A stretch of 64,000 nucleotides of DNA from Draconibacterium sediminis (GTDB lineage: Bacteria > Bacteroidota > Bacteroidia > Bacteroidales > Prolixibacteraceae): contig NZ_JRHC01000005.1 of NCBI RefSeq assembly GCF_000949475.1, positions 248,001-312,000 of the forward strand. Reading direction: 5' to 3'. The position numbers and the translations under genes are program-made. The notes under the pieces were generated by a model. That model ran no database searches and was not told the origin of the DNA. It saw only the letters and a list, made by a program, of their open reading frames with translations. Below are positions 18,819-27,583 of this stretch, piece after piece. Within the stretch, counting starts at the first letter, position 1; each line of letters opens with the position of its first letter.

Positions 18819-18912
18819 TACTCACCTGTATTATTTAACGAAATAAATGAGAATGGATTGGTTTTTGGGCCAGTTCATTCTCAAACTTGATAATTCAAGT
18901 TGAAGATCCCAG

Positions 18913-18987
18913 CCGGGAGGTATAACTCACTCTACATTTACTCACAATTACCCTTCGTAGAATTTATAAATCCTCCCGGTTTTTTTC
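18913..18987 (+). terminator. CCGGGAGG structured element, copy 2 (end of the susC3-susD3 operon)
   Basis: Outer stem CCGGGAGG (18913-18920) / CCTCCCGG (18972-18979) followed by a run of seven Ts. The 38-nt core 18926-18963 is identical to copy 1 at 4713-4750, including the potential inner TCTAC/GTAGA stem, whereas bases between core and outer stem differ. A plain terminator would not need a conserved loop, so the core probably has a role of its own. Confidence 0.7.
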
Positions 18988-19048
18988 ATTTTTTCAGGAA
19001 AATTTATTTGTGAGCTTGGCCCAAATCACTTTGTGGTATCAATGTTTT

Positions 19049-20314
19049 CTACGTCTTCCGTTTCTTCTTCTTAGCTGCCGGAAACAACACATTATTTAAA
19101 ATCAGCCTATAGCCCGGTGAGTTGGGGTGCAGGCTTAGGTCGGTTGGCGGGTCGCCAATCAGGTGGCGGTAGTCTTCGGGATCGTGTCCACCGTAAAATG
19201 TCCAGAATCCTTTACCTTTCTCGCCATGAATATAACGTGCTTCGTTGGCCGGTTTGTTTTCACCCAATACCAGCACATTCGATTTTAGCACTTCTTTGCG
19301 GTACGCTGTTGTTTGCCCCATAAAACCTTTAATCAGGTTGCGGTGGTTTTGGCAAAGCATGGTGGGTATCGGGTCCCACTTGGCTGAAAAATCAAACAGG
19401 GTAAAGTAATCGTTTTCGCGGGCTACATGCCGGTGGTCGGTAGCATCAATATTCGAAAACTCGTACACATACGGGCTTTTTTCCAGCTTAAAATTCTCGA
19501 ATGCAAAGGTGTTGTGGAAATCGAGCTTTTCATCAACGTTGGCTTCCATCGGGTCGCCATCAAACATGTTTTCGCAAATATCAACACCCACTGCTGCCAG
19601 CGAAATATCGTACGTATCGGTAGCGGCACACATGGCAAACAGGAAACCGCCGTTCTGCACGTATTTCTGTATTTCGCGTGTAACAAACGATTTCATTTCC
19701 GACACCTTCATAAATCCCAGTTTTTGTGCCAGCTGTTTGTTAATGCTCACTTCCTCCTGGTACCACGGCATGTGCTGGTACGAGCGCCAGAATTTGCCAA
19801 ACTGCCCCGTAAAATCTTCGTGGTGCAGGTGCAGCCAGTCGTAATCTTTCAGGTTGCCGTTTAGTATTTCTTCGTCGTAAATAATATCGTAGTTAATTTC
19901 AGCGTAGGTTAAAACCATGGTCACGGCATCGTCCCAGGGTTGTTTGTTGGGTGGCGAATACACCGCAATTTTCGGCGCTTTATTCATTGCCACGGCATCC
20001 TGATTCATATCGGGCTGGGCAATTTCATTTAAAATTCCCGAAGCCTGTGCATCGCTAATCACCTCGAAACTAACACCACGAATTACACACTCATTTTCAA
20101 TCTCGGGGTAGTGCTGCATTAAAAAACTGCCTCCGCGGTAGTTAAGCAACCATTTTACCTCAATATCCTGTTCCAGCACCCAATAGGCAATGCCGTACGA
20201 TTTCAGGTGATCCTTTTGCATTTCGTCCATTGGAACGAGCAGCGAAACGGCTCCGGCATGCAATGCCATGAAGAGCAGTACCGGCAAAAGGAATATTTTT
20301 ATGAGTGTGCGCAT
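19049..20314 (-). CDS. Secreted protein of the family often labelled 'asparagine synthetase B'
   Basis: A 421-residue protein with a signal peptide (MRTLIKIFLLPVLLFMALHAG). It shows no glutamine amidotransferase catalytic Cys2, no PP-loop and no AsnB architecture. It reads as a class-I-amidotransferase/ThuA-like Rossmann fold (KIAVYSPPN, YDIIYDEEILNG, YDWLHLHHEDFTG, GGFLFAMCAATDTYDISLAAVG). Databases commonly call these Bacteroidota proteins asparagine synthetase B, which I regard as a misannotation; export to the periplasm also argues against it. The C-terminus is a basic tail (KKKKRKT). A 3' stump of a paralogue lies at 13228. The gene stands alone; dnaB is 178 nt upstream in the direction of transcription. 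Confidence 0.6.
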   Translation of the reverse strand: MRTLIKIFLLPVLLFMALHAGAVSLLVPMDEMQKDHLKSYGIAYWVLEQDIEVKWLLNYRGGSFLMQHYPEIENECVIRGVSFEVISDAQASGILNEIAQPDMNQDAVAMNKAPKIAVYSPPNKQPWDDAVTMVLTYAEINYDIIYDEEILNGNLKDYDWLHLHHEDFTGQFGKFWRSYQHMPWYQEEVSINKQLAQKLGFMKVSEMKSFVTREIQKYVQNGGFLFAMCAATDTYDISLAAVGVDICENMFDGDPMEANVDEKLDFHNTFAFENFKLEKSPYVYEFSNIDATDHRHVARENDYFTLFDFSAKWDPIPTMLCQNHRNLIKGFMGQTTAYRKEVLKSNVLVLGENKPANEARYIHGEKGKGFWTFYGGHDPEDYRHLIGDPPTDLSLHPNSPGYRLILNNVLFPAAKKKKRKT

Positions 20315-20429
20315 GTTGTTTTTGTATTAGTACAGCGAAACGGGCTTTTGGTTCAACTTGATTTGCGAATGATGATTAACGAATTTTGATTTCAGAAGAG
20401 GTTTCATGTTTTACATGTATTTTTTTATC

Positions 20430-20492
20430 TCAAATCTGCAATCGTTAATCAACATTCTATATTCATCATTCTGCATTCATCCTTAATCCTTC
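20430..20492. repeat. Degenerate short repeats between dnaB and the upstream gene
   Basis: This stretch consists of loosely repeated roughly 10-nt words built from ATTC, CAATC, ATTCATCATTCTGCATTCAT and similar. Comparable word-repeat stretches lie at 61258-61315 and more weakly at 33640-33665, all beside gene ends. I see no coding potential. Confidence 0.4.
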
Positions 20493-22025
20493 CTAAAACG
20501 GAGCGTCGCTGGTTGAGGAGTGCTGACTGTCGAATCCGCTGTTTGTTGTCATTCCGGCCGCCAGGTTGTCATCGTCTTCATTCATTGAGGAGCCAAAAGT
20601 TTGGACCTCTTGGGAGAAATCTCCCGAATCGAATTGCGGATCGAGATCGGAGAAGCGAGCCATTTCTTTCTGGAAACGCAGCGGAACATCGGCAGTGGCA
20701 CCGTTACGGTGTTTTGCAATGATCAACTCAGCAATTCCCAGCAGCGAATTACCCGATTCATCTTCGGTAATACCAAAGTACTCAGGGCGGTGAATAAAAC
20801 ACACGATATCGGCATCCTGCTCAATCGCTCCCGATTCACGAAGATCGGACAGCTGTGGACGTTTGCCTTCACGCGATTCAACAGCACGGCTCAACTGCGA
20901 CAGGGCGATAATCGGTACGTCCAGCTCCTTTGCAATGGCTTTTAGCGATCGCGAGATCATACTTACTTCCTGTTCACGACTTCCGCGCGTGTCGGTACCG
21001 GCTGTCATCAGCTGCAGGTAGTCGACAATGATAATGTCAACATCGTGCTGCATTTTTAAGCGGCGGCATTTTGCCCTGAATTCAAAAATCGAAAGGGCAG
21101 GCGTATCATCGATAAAAATAGGTGCTTCGTCAAGCGTTTTTATTCGCTGGTTTAGCTGCGCCCATTCGTAATCTTCCAGTTTCCCGGTTTTAATTTTTTC
21201 ACCACCCAATTCCGACTCTGCCGATATTAAACGGTTTACCAACTGCAACGACGACATCTCGAGCGAGAAAATAGCCACTGCCTGACGGTGATCAACAGCC
21301 ATGTTTCGGGCCATCGATAACACGAAGGCTGTTTTACCCATTGCAGGACGTGCAGCCAGAATAACCAGTGCCGAGCGTTCCCAACCCGATGTAATCCGGT
21401 CTACCGCAGTAAATCCTGATGGTACGCCACTTAATCCGTCGGGCTTGCTACGTGCAGCCTCAATTTGCAGCACTGCCTGGTTCAGGATGGGTTTAATCGG
21501 TACGGTCTCTTTCTTTATATTTCCTTCGGATACCTGGAACAATGCCGACTCTGAAAAGTCAATGAGGTCGTCAACGTCGATGGTATCGTCGTATGCTTTT
21601 GTCTGAATTTCGGAAGAAACACGAATCAACTCGCGCTGCATAAATTTTTGCGCAATAATACGTGCGTGAAATTCGATGTGTGCAGCCGAAGCAACACGGC
21701 GGGTAAGCTGGGTAATGTAACCCGGTCCGCCAACTTCGTCAAGCTGGTTACGGTCTTTTAACTCCTGTGTTACCATTAACAAATCGACAGGCTTTTCCTT
21801 TCCCGAAAGGGTTTTAATTGCATCGAATATTTTTCGGTGTTCTTCTTTGTAAAAACTGTTTGAATCAATAGTATCGGCAACCGTAACGTAAGCGTCGCGC
21901 TCAAGCATTAGTGCTCCAAGCACAGCTTCCTCAACATCAACTGCCTGAGGTGGTAATTGTCCGTATTGGGCGTTGATTTGCTCTATCGTGTTTTGTTGTT
22001 GATTGGTTTTCTTTCGTTGTGCCAT
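20493..22025 (-). CDS. dnaB: Replicative DNA helicase DnaB
   Basis: A 510-residue hexameric 5'-3' helicase that unwinds DNA at the replication fork. The N-terminal domain (about 25-130, PPQAVDVEEAVLGALMLERDA) binds primase. The RecA-like domain begins near 195, with Walker A ARPAMGKT at 225-232, followed by SLEMSS, the Walker B region IIIVDYLQLM, and RESGAIEQDADIVCFIHRPEYF. Length is normal and there is no intein. The C-terminal tail of about 40 residues is polar and Ser/Asp-rich. A promoter-like TATTTTTG lies at 22078-22085 on the - strand. Confidence 0.97.
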   Translation of the reverse strand: MAQRKKTNQQQNTIEQINAQYGQLPPQAVDVEEAVLGALMLERDAYVTVADTIDSNSFYKEEHRKIFDAIKTLSGKEKPVDLLMVTQELKDRNQLDEVGGPGYITQLTRRVASAAHIEFHARIIAQKFMQRELIRVSSEIQTKAYDDTIDVDDLIDFSESALFQVSEGNIKKETVPIKPILNQAVLQIEAARSKPDGLSGVPSGFTAVDRITSGWERSALVILAARPAMGKTAFVLSMARNMAVDHRQAVAIFSLEMSSLQLVNRLISAESELGGEKIKTGKLEDYEWAQLNQRIKTLDEAPIFIDDTPALSIFEFRAKCRRLKMQHDVDIIIVDYLQLMTAGTDTRGSREQEVSMISRSLKAIAKELDVPIIALSQLSRAVESREGKRPQLSDLRESGAIEQDADIVCFIHRPEYFGITEDESGNSLLGIAELIIAKHRNGATADVPLRFQKEMARFSDLDPQFDSGDFSQEVQTFGSSMNEDDDNLAAGMTTNSGFDSQHSSTSDAPF

Positions 22026-22077
22026 ATTGTTTCTGTGTGCATATAAAATTTACCGCTCCGTTAGTAGTAACGGATGT

Positions 22078-22109
22078 CAAAAATAGAAATTTACCTTGCC
22101 TGATACAAG
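22078..22109 (-). promoter_or_regulatory. Putative dnaB promoter
   Basis: On the - strand, TATTTTTG (TAnnTTTG, 22078-22085) lies 20 nt downstream of CTTG (22106-22109), close to the Bacteroidota -33 TTTG box. It is 53 nt before the dnaB start. Confidence 0.5.
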
Positions 22110-22161
22110 ATATTAAGCGCTCTATTATCAACCAGCGCTATTCACAATTGTTGATAGTTTT

Positions 22162-23151
22162 CTATCCTAATTTTTCCTCAATGATTTGAGTAATAATGTC
22201 TTTAAGCGTGCTTCCCATTGCCCTGATTTGTTGCGGAATAAAGCTGGTAGCAGTCATTCCGGGCGTAGTATTTACCTCAAGGAAATAGAATTCGTCCCCC
22301 TGCAAAATAAAGTCGATTCGAACGATTCCGGAACATTCGCATAAGTCGTAAATCTTAGAAGTGAGCTCCTGGCACTTTTTGAAGAGCGGTTCGGGTAACC
22401 TTGCAGGGGTAATTTCCTGTGTAGCTCCCGGCGTGTATTTTGCTTCGAAATCAAAAAACTCATTTTGCGGAATTACTTCGGTAATCGGGAAAACCACTTT
22501 TTCACCCTTCAGGCGAACGGCACCACAGGTAAACTCGTGTCCATCGATAAATTGTTCCACCAGCGCTTCGTCGCTTTCTTGCCATGCCTTTTCAATGGCG
22601 GCTTTTACTTCGCCGGTTTCTTTAACTTTGGTAATTCCAAAGCTTGAACCTCCGGCATTTGGTTTTACGAAAATGGGCAGTCCAAGGTCTTTAACAATGG
22701 CTTCGGCATCAATAGCTTCGCCTTTTGTGAATTTCTTTGAAATGGCCATTTTTATGCCGTGCGAGCGCAGGTAGTTGTTACAAAACCACTTGTTAAAAGT
22801 AAGCGACGACGCATGAACGTTGCAGCTGGAGTAGGGAACTTTCAGTAATTCGAAATAAGCTTGTAAAATCCCGTCTTCACCAGGTGTTCCGTGAATGGTA
22901 ATGTAGGCAAAATCGAATTTTATCTTTTCGTTGTTTATGGTAAAACTAAAATCCGATTTGTCGATATCGGCAATTTTCTCTTCGTTTTGAAAAACTTCCC
23001 AGTTTAATCCCTGCATTTGAACTAACCACGGGGTGAATTTCTCGCTATCGACAGCTTTTAAAACGTTTGCTCCGCTTTTTACGGACACTACAAATTCCGA
23101 TGAATCGCCTCCGGCAATTACGGCTATGTTGGGTTTGTTGATCTTACTCAT
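22162..23151 (-). CDS. ddl: D-alanine--D-alanine ligase
   Basis: A 329-residue ATP-grasp enzyme that joins two D-Ala for peptidoglycan precursors in the cytoplasm. Visible motifs are the N-terminal GGDSSEFVVSVKSG glycine loop, the HGTPGEDG segment, the ATP-grasp lysine region LPIFVKPNAGGSSFGITKV, and the metal-binding C-terminus RIDFILQGDEFYFLEVNTTPGM. It overlaps the end of the preceding rluD-like gene by 8 nt, so it is translated from the same mRNA as the PASTA and pseudouridine synthase genes, an arrangement common in Bacteroidota. Confidence 0.96.
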   Translation of the reverse strand: MSKINKPNIAVIAGGDSSEFVVSVKSGANVLKAVDSEKFTPWLVQMQGLNWEVFQNEEKIADIDKSDFSFTINNEKIKFDFAYITIHGTPGEDGILQAYFELLKVPYSSCNVHASSLTFNKWFCNNYLRSHGIKMAISKKFTKGEAIDAEAIVKDLGLPIFVKPNAGGSSFGITKVKETGEVKAAIEKAWQESDEALVEQFIDGHEFTCGAVRLKGEKVVFPITEVIPQNEFFDFEAKYTPGATQEITPARLPEPLFKKCQELTSKIYDLCECSGIVRIDFILQGDEFYFLEVNTTPGMTATSFIPQQIRAMGSTLKDIITQIIEEKLG

Positions 23152-24184
23152 TTCTGTTTGCTATATAATTTTCCCATTTATCAATTGCGGTAGCCATGTC
23201 TTCAGGCAGTTCCGAATTGAATAACATTTTTTCTCCTGTTGTTGGATGAATAAATCCGAGTGTTTTGGCATGCAGTGCCTGGCGGGGCAACACTTTAAAA
23301 CAGTTTTGTACAAACTGTCGGTATTTGCTGAATGTGGTCCCGCGCAGAATCTGATCGCCACCGTAGTTGCTGTCGTTAAACAGTGTGTGGTTAATGTGCT
23401 TCATGTGCACCCTTATCTGGTGTGTGCGCCCGGTTTCAAGGCGGCATTCTACCAGTGTAACATAACCAATGCGGCGCAGCACTTTGTAATGCGTAACGGC
23501 ATGTTTACCATGATCTTCTTCAGGGAATACGGTAAAAACCTGCCTGTTTTTCAGGCTGCGACCAATGTGCCCGGTTATGGTACCTTCATCTTCTTTTACA
23601 CTTCCCCAAACCAGTGCGTGATAACGACGCTCGGTGGTTTTCTCGAAAAACTGTAGCGCCAGTTTATTTTTTGCCAGTTCGGTTTTGGCAACCACCAGCA
23701 GTCCCGATGTGTCTTTGTCGATCCGGTGAACCAGTCCCGGCCGGGGATCTTCACTATTAAACAACGGGAGATCGCGGAAATACCAGGCCAATGCGTTTAC
23801 CAAAGTTCCCGTATAGTTACCATGTCCGGGATGTACCACAAGGCCCGGTGGTTTATTTATCACGATCAGCTGATCGTCTTCGTAAACAATATCGAGCGGA
23901 ATATCTTCGGGGATGATCTTTAGCTCACGCCTCGGAAAATCCATTACGATCAATATTTCCTCGTTGGGTTTTATCTTGTAATTGGGCTTTACGGGTTTTC
24001 CGTCCACCAGAATATTTCCCGCATCGGCAGCAGCCTGAATGCGGCTTCGCGAGGCATTGTCTAATCTGTTTGAAAGAAATTTATCGATGCGCAGGGGAGA
24101 TTGCCCCGGATCGACTGATAAACGGTAATGTTCGTATAGCCCGTTTTCTTCCAGTTCTTCGTTTTCCTGATTGTAATCTTCCAT
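23144..24184 (-). CDS. rluD: RluD-family 23S rRNA pseudouridine synthase
   Basis: A 346-residue RluA/RluD-type enzyme. An S4-like RNA-binding domain spans about 30-80 (LRIDKFLSNRLDNASRSRIQ). The catalytic domain follows, with signature GLVHRIDKDTSG; Asp156 is the expected nucleophile. Further family motifs are IVINKPPGLVVHP and ECRLETGRTHQIRVHM. RluD modifies helix 69 of 23S rRNA; that this is RluD rather than RluC or RluA is inferred from the S4 domain and length. The gene starts 2 nt after the PASTA gene stop and overlaps ddl by 8 nt. Confidence 0.92.
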   Translation of the reverse strand: MEDYNQENEELEENGLYEHYRLSVDPGQSPLRIDKFLSNRLDNASRSRIQAAADAGNILVDGKPVKPNYKIKPNEEILIVMDFPRRELKIIPEDIPLDIVYEDDQLIVINKPPGLVVHPGHGNYTGTLVNALAWYFRDLPLFNSEDPRPGLVHRIDKDTSGLLVVAKTELAKNKLALQFFEKTTERRYHALVWGSVKEDEGTITGHIGRSLKNRQVFTVFPEEDHGKHAVTHYKVLRRIGYVTLVECRLETGRTHQIRVHMKHINHTLFNDSNYGGDQILRGTTFSKYRQFVQNCFKVLPRQALHAKTLGFIHPTTGEKMLFNSELPEDMATAIDKWENYIANRNE

Positions 24185-24186
24185 TA

Positions 24187-24993
24187 TTAAAAATTTCTTT
24201 CGTAAGCCTGGTTAATAATTGTAGTGTCGTTGGTTAACCAGATATCAACCGATGAACCCAGATTTACCTGTTTTGTAAATTGCGGATTTGGTTGTTGTTT
24301 CCATATTCTTGCACTGGCCGAGTCTTCGGCAGTTTCTGCAGTTTCGTCGTAAATAACAGCGCCCATATTTAGCATGGCGTCGGTAATGGTCGACTTTGCT
24401 TCATCCAGTGAAAAGCCAGTGAGGTTAGGTAAAGTTGTTTGCATATTTCCCTGGCTTCGGCCTACAACCAAATCAATAGCTGAACCTTTAACGATTTTAT
24501 CGCCTTCATAAATTTCAACCGAATCCTGTAGCGATTTTAACACCAGGTCGTTATATTCCGATGGCTGGTAAGAAATAATTCCCACCTGTAATCCGGTGCT
24601 TTCGATAAGTACCTGTGCCTGACGGAAAGAAATGTCGGTTAAACGCGGCAAGACAACTTTTTCGGGCTCGTTTGAGTTTATGGTAACGCGGATCACTCGG
24701 TTTTCTTTTACATGTGAATTGGCCAGTGGCAATTGGTCGACCACAGTGCCCGGCTCAAAATTTTTGTTGTAAACCGAATCGATTACTTCCACGCGCAGCT
24801 TATTGGCTTCAGCGCTGGCCGTAGCTTCATCCATACTCAAACCTGTTAATGCTGGAACCGGATAGGAAATTCCATGTTGGGTGTAAAGTTTTAAACCTCT
24901 CAGTGTTATAAAAAAGAGAAGTGCCACAAGTCCGATAGCAATTAACAGGTGCTTTACAAAAGCACGGCTGGTGATAAATTTTCCTAAACTCAT
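24187..24993 (-). CDS. Membrane-anchored protein with three PASTA domains
   Basis: A 268-residue protein with one transmembrane helix (about 15-33, LLIAIGLVALLFFITLRGL) and an extracytoplasmic part of three PASTA repeats (about 42-108, 110-180 and 185-255), recognisable by VPALTGLSMDEAT, LPRLTDISFRQAQ and LPNLTGFSLDEAK. PASTA domains bind peptidoglycan or beta-lactams in penicillin-binding proteins and PknB kinases, but there is no kinase or transpeptidase domain here. It is the first gene of the PASTA-rluD-ddl operon, and linkage to ddl supports a cell-wall role. A TATTTTTG box lies on the - strand at 25022-25029. Confidence 0.9.
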   Translation of the reverse strand: MSLGKFITSRAFVKHLLIAIGLVALLFFITLRGLKLYTQHGISYPVPALTGLSMDEATASAEANKLRVEVIDSVYNKNFEPGTVVDQLPLANSHVKENRVIRVTINSNEPEKVVLPRLTDISFRQAQVLIESTGLQVGIISYQPSEYNDLVLKSLQDSVEIYEGDKIVKGSAIDLVVGRSQGNMQTTLPNLTGFSLDEAKSTITDAMLNMGAVIYDETAETAEDSASARIWKQQPNPQFTKQVNLGSSVDIWLTNDTTIINQAYERNF

Positions 24994-25021
24994 TTTTTTG
25001 TACAGTACTTATTTAAGAGAA

Positions 25022-25029
25022 CAAAAATA
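25022..25029 (-). promoter_or_regulatory. Putative -7 box for the PASTA-rluD-ddl operon
   Basis: On the - strand this reads TATTTTTG (TAnnTTTG), 29 nt before the start codon. No clear -33 box was seen. Confidence 0.4.
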
Positions 25030-25147
25030 AGTCAAAAAAAGTATGATGAAAGGATTTCGGCGTTAAACAAATTTCAAATATGGAATAAAATGATATTGGG
25101 AGTTTGGTTTGGAGAAGCCGCTTTACAAACATGCATAAACACGAAAA

Positions 25148-25170
25148 GGTAAAGAACTGAATTCTTTACC
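25148..25170 (-). terminator. Intrinsic terminator of rpmH
   Basis: A perfect 9-bp stem GGTAAAGAA / TTCTTTACC with a 5-nt loop, followed on the - strand by TTTTCG, 31 nt past the rpmH stop. Confidence 0.7.
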
Positions 25171-25200
25171 TTCCCGCAAAATGTAACAAGATAAAATGAA

Positions 25201-25359
25201 TTATCTCTTATGTCTTGGCTCGTCTGAGACGCTAAGTTTTTTTCTACCTTTTGCTCTACGGGCTTTTAATACTTTACGACCGTTTGCAGTCGACATTCTT
25301 TCTCTAAAGCCGTGCTTGTTCTTTCTTTTTCTATTCGATGGTTGAAATGTACGTTTCAT
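25201..25359 (-). CDS. rpmH: 50S ribosomal protein L34
   Basis: A 52-residue, highly basic protein reading [20 protein letters not shown] and then [20 protein letters not shown], which is the diagnostic L34 sequence. The C-terminus is slightly extended ([12 protein letters not shown]). It is a standalone gene; the usual rnpA neighbour is absent, as is common in Bacteroidota. It has the best promoter in the window directly upstream. Confidence 0.98.
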   Translation of the reverse strand: MKRTFQPSNRKRKNKHGFRERMSTANGRKVLKARRAKGRKKLSVSDEPRHKR

Positions 25360-25402
25360 TTCTATAAAGTTTTACTTGTTTCTATTCAGAATTTTCGGAC
25401 TG

Positions 25403-25433
25403 CAAAAATAGTGCTTTTTTTAATTCTTCCAAA
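25403..25433 (-). promoter_or_regulatory. rpmH promoter (Bacteroidota -33/-7)
   Basis: On the - strand, TTTG (25430-25433), a 19-nt spacer and TATTTTTG (25403-25410) fit the Bacteroidota consensus TTTG-N19-21-TAnnTTTG exactly. The start codon lies 43 nt downstream. Confidence 0.75.
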
Positions 25434-25606
25434 AAGTTAAACACTTTTTTCTGTAAAAATACACCTTGTGTGTTTATTTCTATTAATCAGTATTTTATCT
25501 GCGCAAAGAAAAGCATTTTTTCAGCGTTCACGATTCTTTATCAATAAAATTGTTCTGAAAGCTTTAGAATGCAGTTGTGGTGCCTTGTTTAGCCGTTCAC
25601 AATTTT

Positions 25607-26314
25607 CTATTTATCCTTTTTTACCGAGAACCGGAAACCAATACCATGGAGGTTAATGATTTTTACCGAAGGATCGGCTTTAAAATATTTCCTCAGGCGC
25701 GAGATAAAAACATCGAGGCTGCGTCCCAGAAAATAATCGTCGGAACCCCAAACGTTTTCCAGAATCTCGTTACGGCTAAGCACTTTGTTGGCATTTTTGG
25801 CAAAAAAGCGAATCAGTTCAGCCTCTTTAAGTGTAAGGTTGCGGGTGTCTCCGTTGGATGTTAGCGAAAGATCGTCGAAATGAAAATCGAACTTCCCGAT
25901 TTTTAAAACGCTCGACGATTCAGTATCGATTGGCTGCGACTGGCTACGTTTTAAAAATATCTTGATTTTTAAAAGCAGCTCTTCCATGCTAAACGGCTTG
26001 GGTATGTAATCGTCGCCACCTATGGTAAGCCCGGTAATTTTATCTTCGGTCATACTGCGAGCCGTTAAAAAGATAATCGGTACCTGGTCGTTGGTTTTAC
26101 GTATGGTTTCGGCCACCTGAAAACCATCAATTTTTGGTAGCATAACATCAAGCACAATCAGGTCGAAGCTGTTTTGCCCGAAAAGTTCTAGTGCAATTTC
26201 GCCATCGGCAGCTACTTCAACATCGTAGCCGTGCTCCGCTAAATTATCTTTTACTATAAAACGAAGCGCCTCGTCGTCTTCAACCAATAATATTTTAAAT
26301 GAATTGCTGCTCAT
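25607..26314 (-). CDS. OmpR-family response regulator
   Basis: A 235-residue two-domain regulator. The receiver domain (about 6-120) has the acidic pocket EDD at 12-14, the phospho-acceptor Asp56 (LIVLDVMLPKIDG) and the KPFS lysine. The winged-helix DNA-binding domain (about 135-232) includes LTLKEAELIRFFAKN and VWGSDDYFLGRSLDVFISRLRKY. It lies 3 nt downstream of its kinase gene, so the pair is cotranscribed. The pair resembles the RprX/RprY system of Bacteroides, but I cannot confirm orthology. Confidence 0.95.
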   Translation of the reverse strand: MSSNSFKILLVEDDEALRFIVKDNLAEHGYDVEVAADGEIALELFGQNSFDLIVLDVMLPKIDGFQVAETIRKTNDQVPIIFLTARSMTEDKITGLTIGGDDYIPKPFSMEELLLKIKIFLKRSQSQPIDTESSSVLKIGKFDFHFDDLSLTSNGDTRNLTLKEAELIRFFAKNANKVLSRNEILENVWGSDDYFLGRSLDVFISRLRKYFKADPSVKIINLHGIGFRFSVKKDK

Positions 26315-26317
26315 AAT

Positions 26318-27583
26318 TTACGTTGGAATGGTTAGGCTAAAAATACTTCCCCCTTTTGGATTATCGTTTACTTTTATTTTCCAGTTATGTGTTTTTACAA
26401 TTTTGTACACATAGTCGAGTCCAAGCCCGAAACCTTTTACGTTGTGCACATTACCGGTAGGAATCCGGTAAAACTTTTTAAAAATCCGCTTCCTGTGTTC
26501 GCGCGGAATCCCGATACCGTTGTCGATAAAATTAAGTTCATAACTATTTTGCTTTTGCAGAAGTTCAATCTCAATTACCGGCTTTTTATCGCAGTATTTT
26601 GCTGCATTTTCAAGAATGTTCGATACCAGGTTGGCAAAGTGGAAACGATCGGCCAGAATGGTACAGTCGCTGATTTTGGTTTTTATTTCAACTTTTGCAT
26701 TCTGTCCGGCTTTCGATTCCCGAAAATGATCACTGGCTTCTTGTAAGAACGCGGTGAGATCTACCTTCTCCAGGTTAAGCAGAATCCGGCTTTTCTCAAT
26801 CGATGCTAAGTTAAGCACTTTTTCAACATTGTTCGATAACCGTATTGTTTGTTCCTGAATGATGTGTGTATAGTTAAACAGGCGGTCGGGCGATTTCAAA
26901 ATCTTTTTGTCGTTAATTACGTTTGCTGCAAGCGCTATCGACGAAATAGGTGTTTTTAATTCGTGGGTGAGGTTGTTAATAAAGTTTTTCTGAATCTCTG
27001 ATAATTGCCTTTGGCGGATGATAACCCACAGGGTATATCCAAAGAAAAAGATGACCAGCATTAACAAGGCGGTTAAAAAATACCAGATGGAGAGTTGGTT
27101 TAAAAAGTAAGGCGACCGGTCGGGGAAATGAATGCCAAAATAGTTGGTGTATTCCTCATTTAGCGGAAAATCAAAATCCGATGGCTCCTCGTTTTCGTCG
27201 ATATGCACAAGCGTGCTTTCGTCCATTTGCTCCTGAATGGGGCTGTATATCGAAAATTCATAATCGTAATATATATCGTGCCTTTTTAGCTGGGTGGTAA
27301 GGTGTTGTTTTAGCAGTTCTTTGTCAATGGCCACACCAACATTCACTAGGTAGGTGTTGTTCGAAATCACTTCAACCGGTGTAATGCTGTCGAACGTTTC
27401 AGTGGTTCCGGTTGCCAGCATAACCTGCCAGGCAACTTCTTTTAACGCCACACTTGCACTTTCCTGAAATTGTGTTTCTGAAAGATTATAGGAACTGCGT
27501 ATAAAAGCAAACTGCACCAAAAATACGCCAACTATCGACACAGTCGCCAGCATTATAATGTATTTAAGTGCTTTACCTTGCAT
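26318..27583 (-). CDS. Membrane sensor histidine kinase
   Basis: A 421-residue kinase. TM1 is at about 8-28 (IIMLATVSIVGVFLVQFAF), followed by a periplasmic sensor segment of about 145 residues and TM2 at about 177-197 (FLTALLMLVIFFFGYTLW). The dimerisation/phospho-acceptor helix NFINNLTHELKTPISS carries the His. The HATPase domain has NILENAAKYC, DNGIGIPREHRKRIFKKFYR and GFGLGLDYV. It directly precedes the response regulator, and no other target gene is linked. The periplasmic part has no recognised sensor domain. Confidence 0.95.
   Translation of the reverse strand: MQGKALKYIIMLATVSIVGVFLVQFAFIRSSYNLSETQFQESASVALKEVAWQVMLATGTTETFDSITPVEVISNNTYLVNVGVAIDKELLKQHLTTQLKRHDIYYDYEFSIYSPIQEQMDESTLVHIDENEEPSDFDFPLNEEYTNYFGIHFPDRSPYFLNQLSIWYFLTALLMLVIFFFGYTLWVIIRQRQLSEIQKNFINNLTHELKTPISSIALAANVINDKKILKSPDRLFNYTHIIQEQTIRLSNNVEKVLNLASIEKSRILLNLEKVDLTAFLQEASDHFRESKAGQNAKVEIKTKISDCTILADRFHFANLVSNILENAAKYCDKKPVIEIELLQKQNSYELNFIDNGIGIPREHRKRIFKKFYRIPTGNVHNVKGFGLGLDYVYKIVKTHNWKIKVNDNPKGGSIFSLTIPT

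Noticed and set aside
13228-19150. Gene-end duplication as integrase attL/attR sites around the SusC3/D3 operon
   Set aside because: The two copies differ at roughly a quarter of positions, mostly synonymous, and no integrase gene is present. A decayed paralogue fits better.
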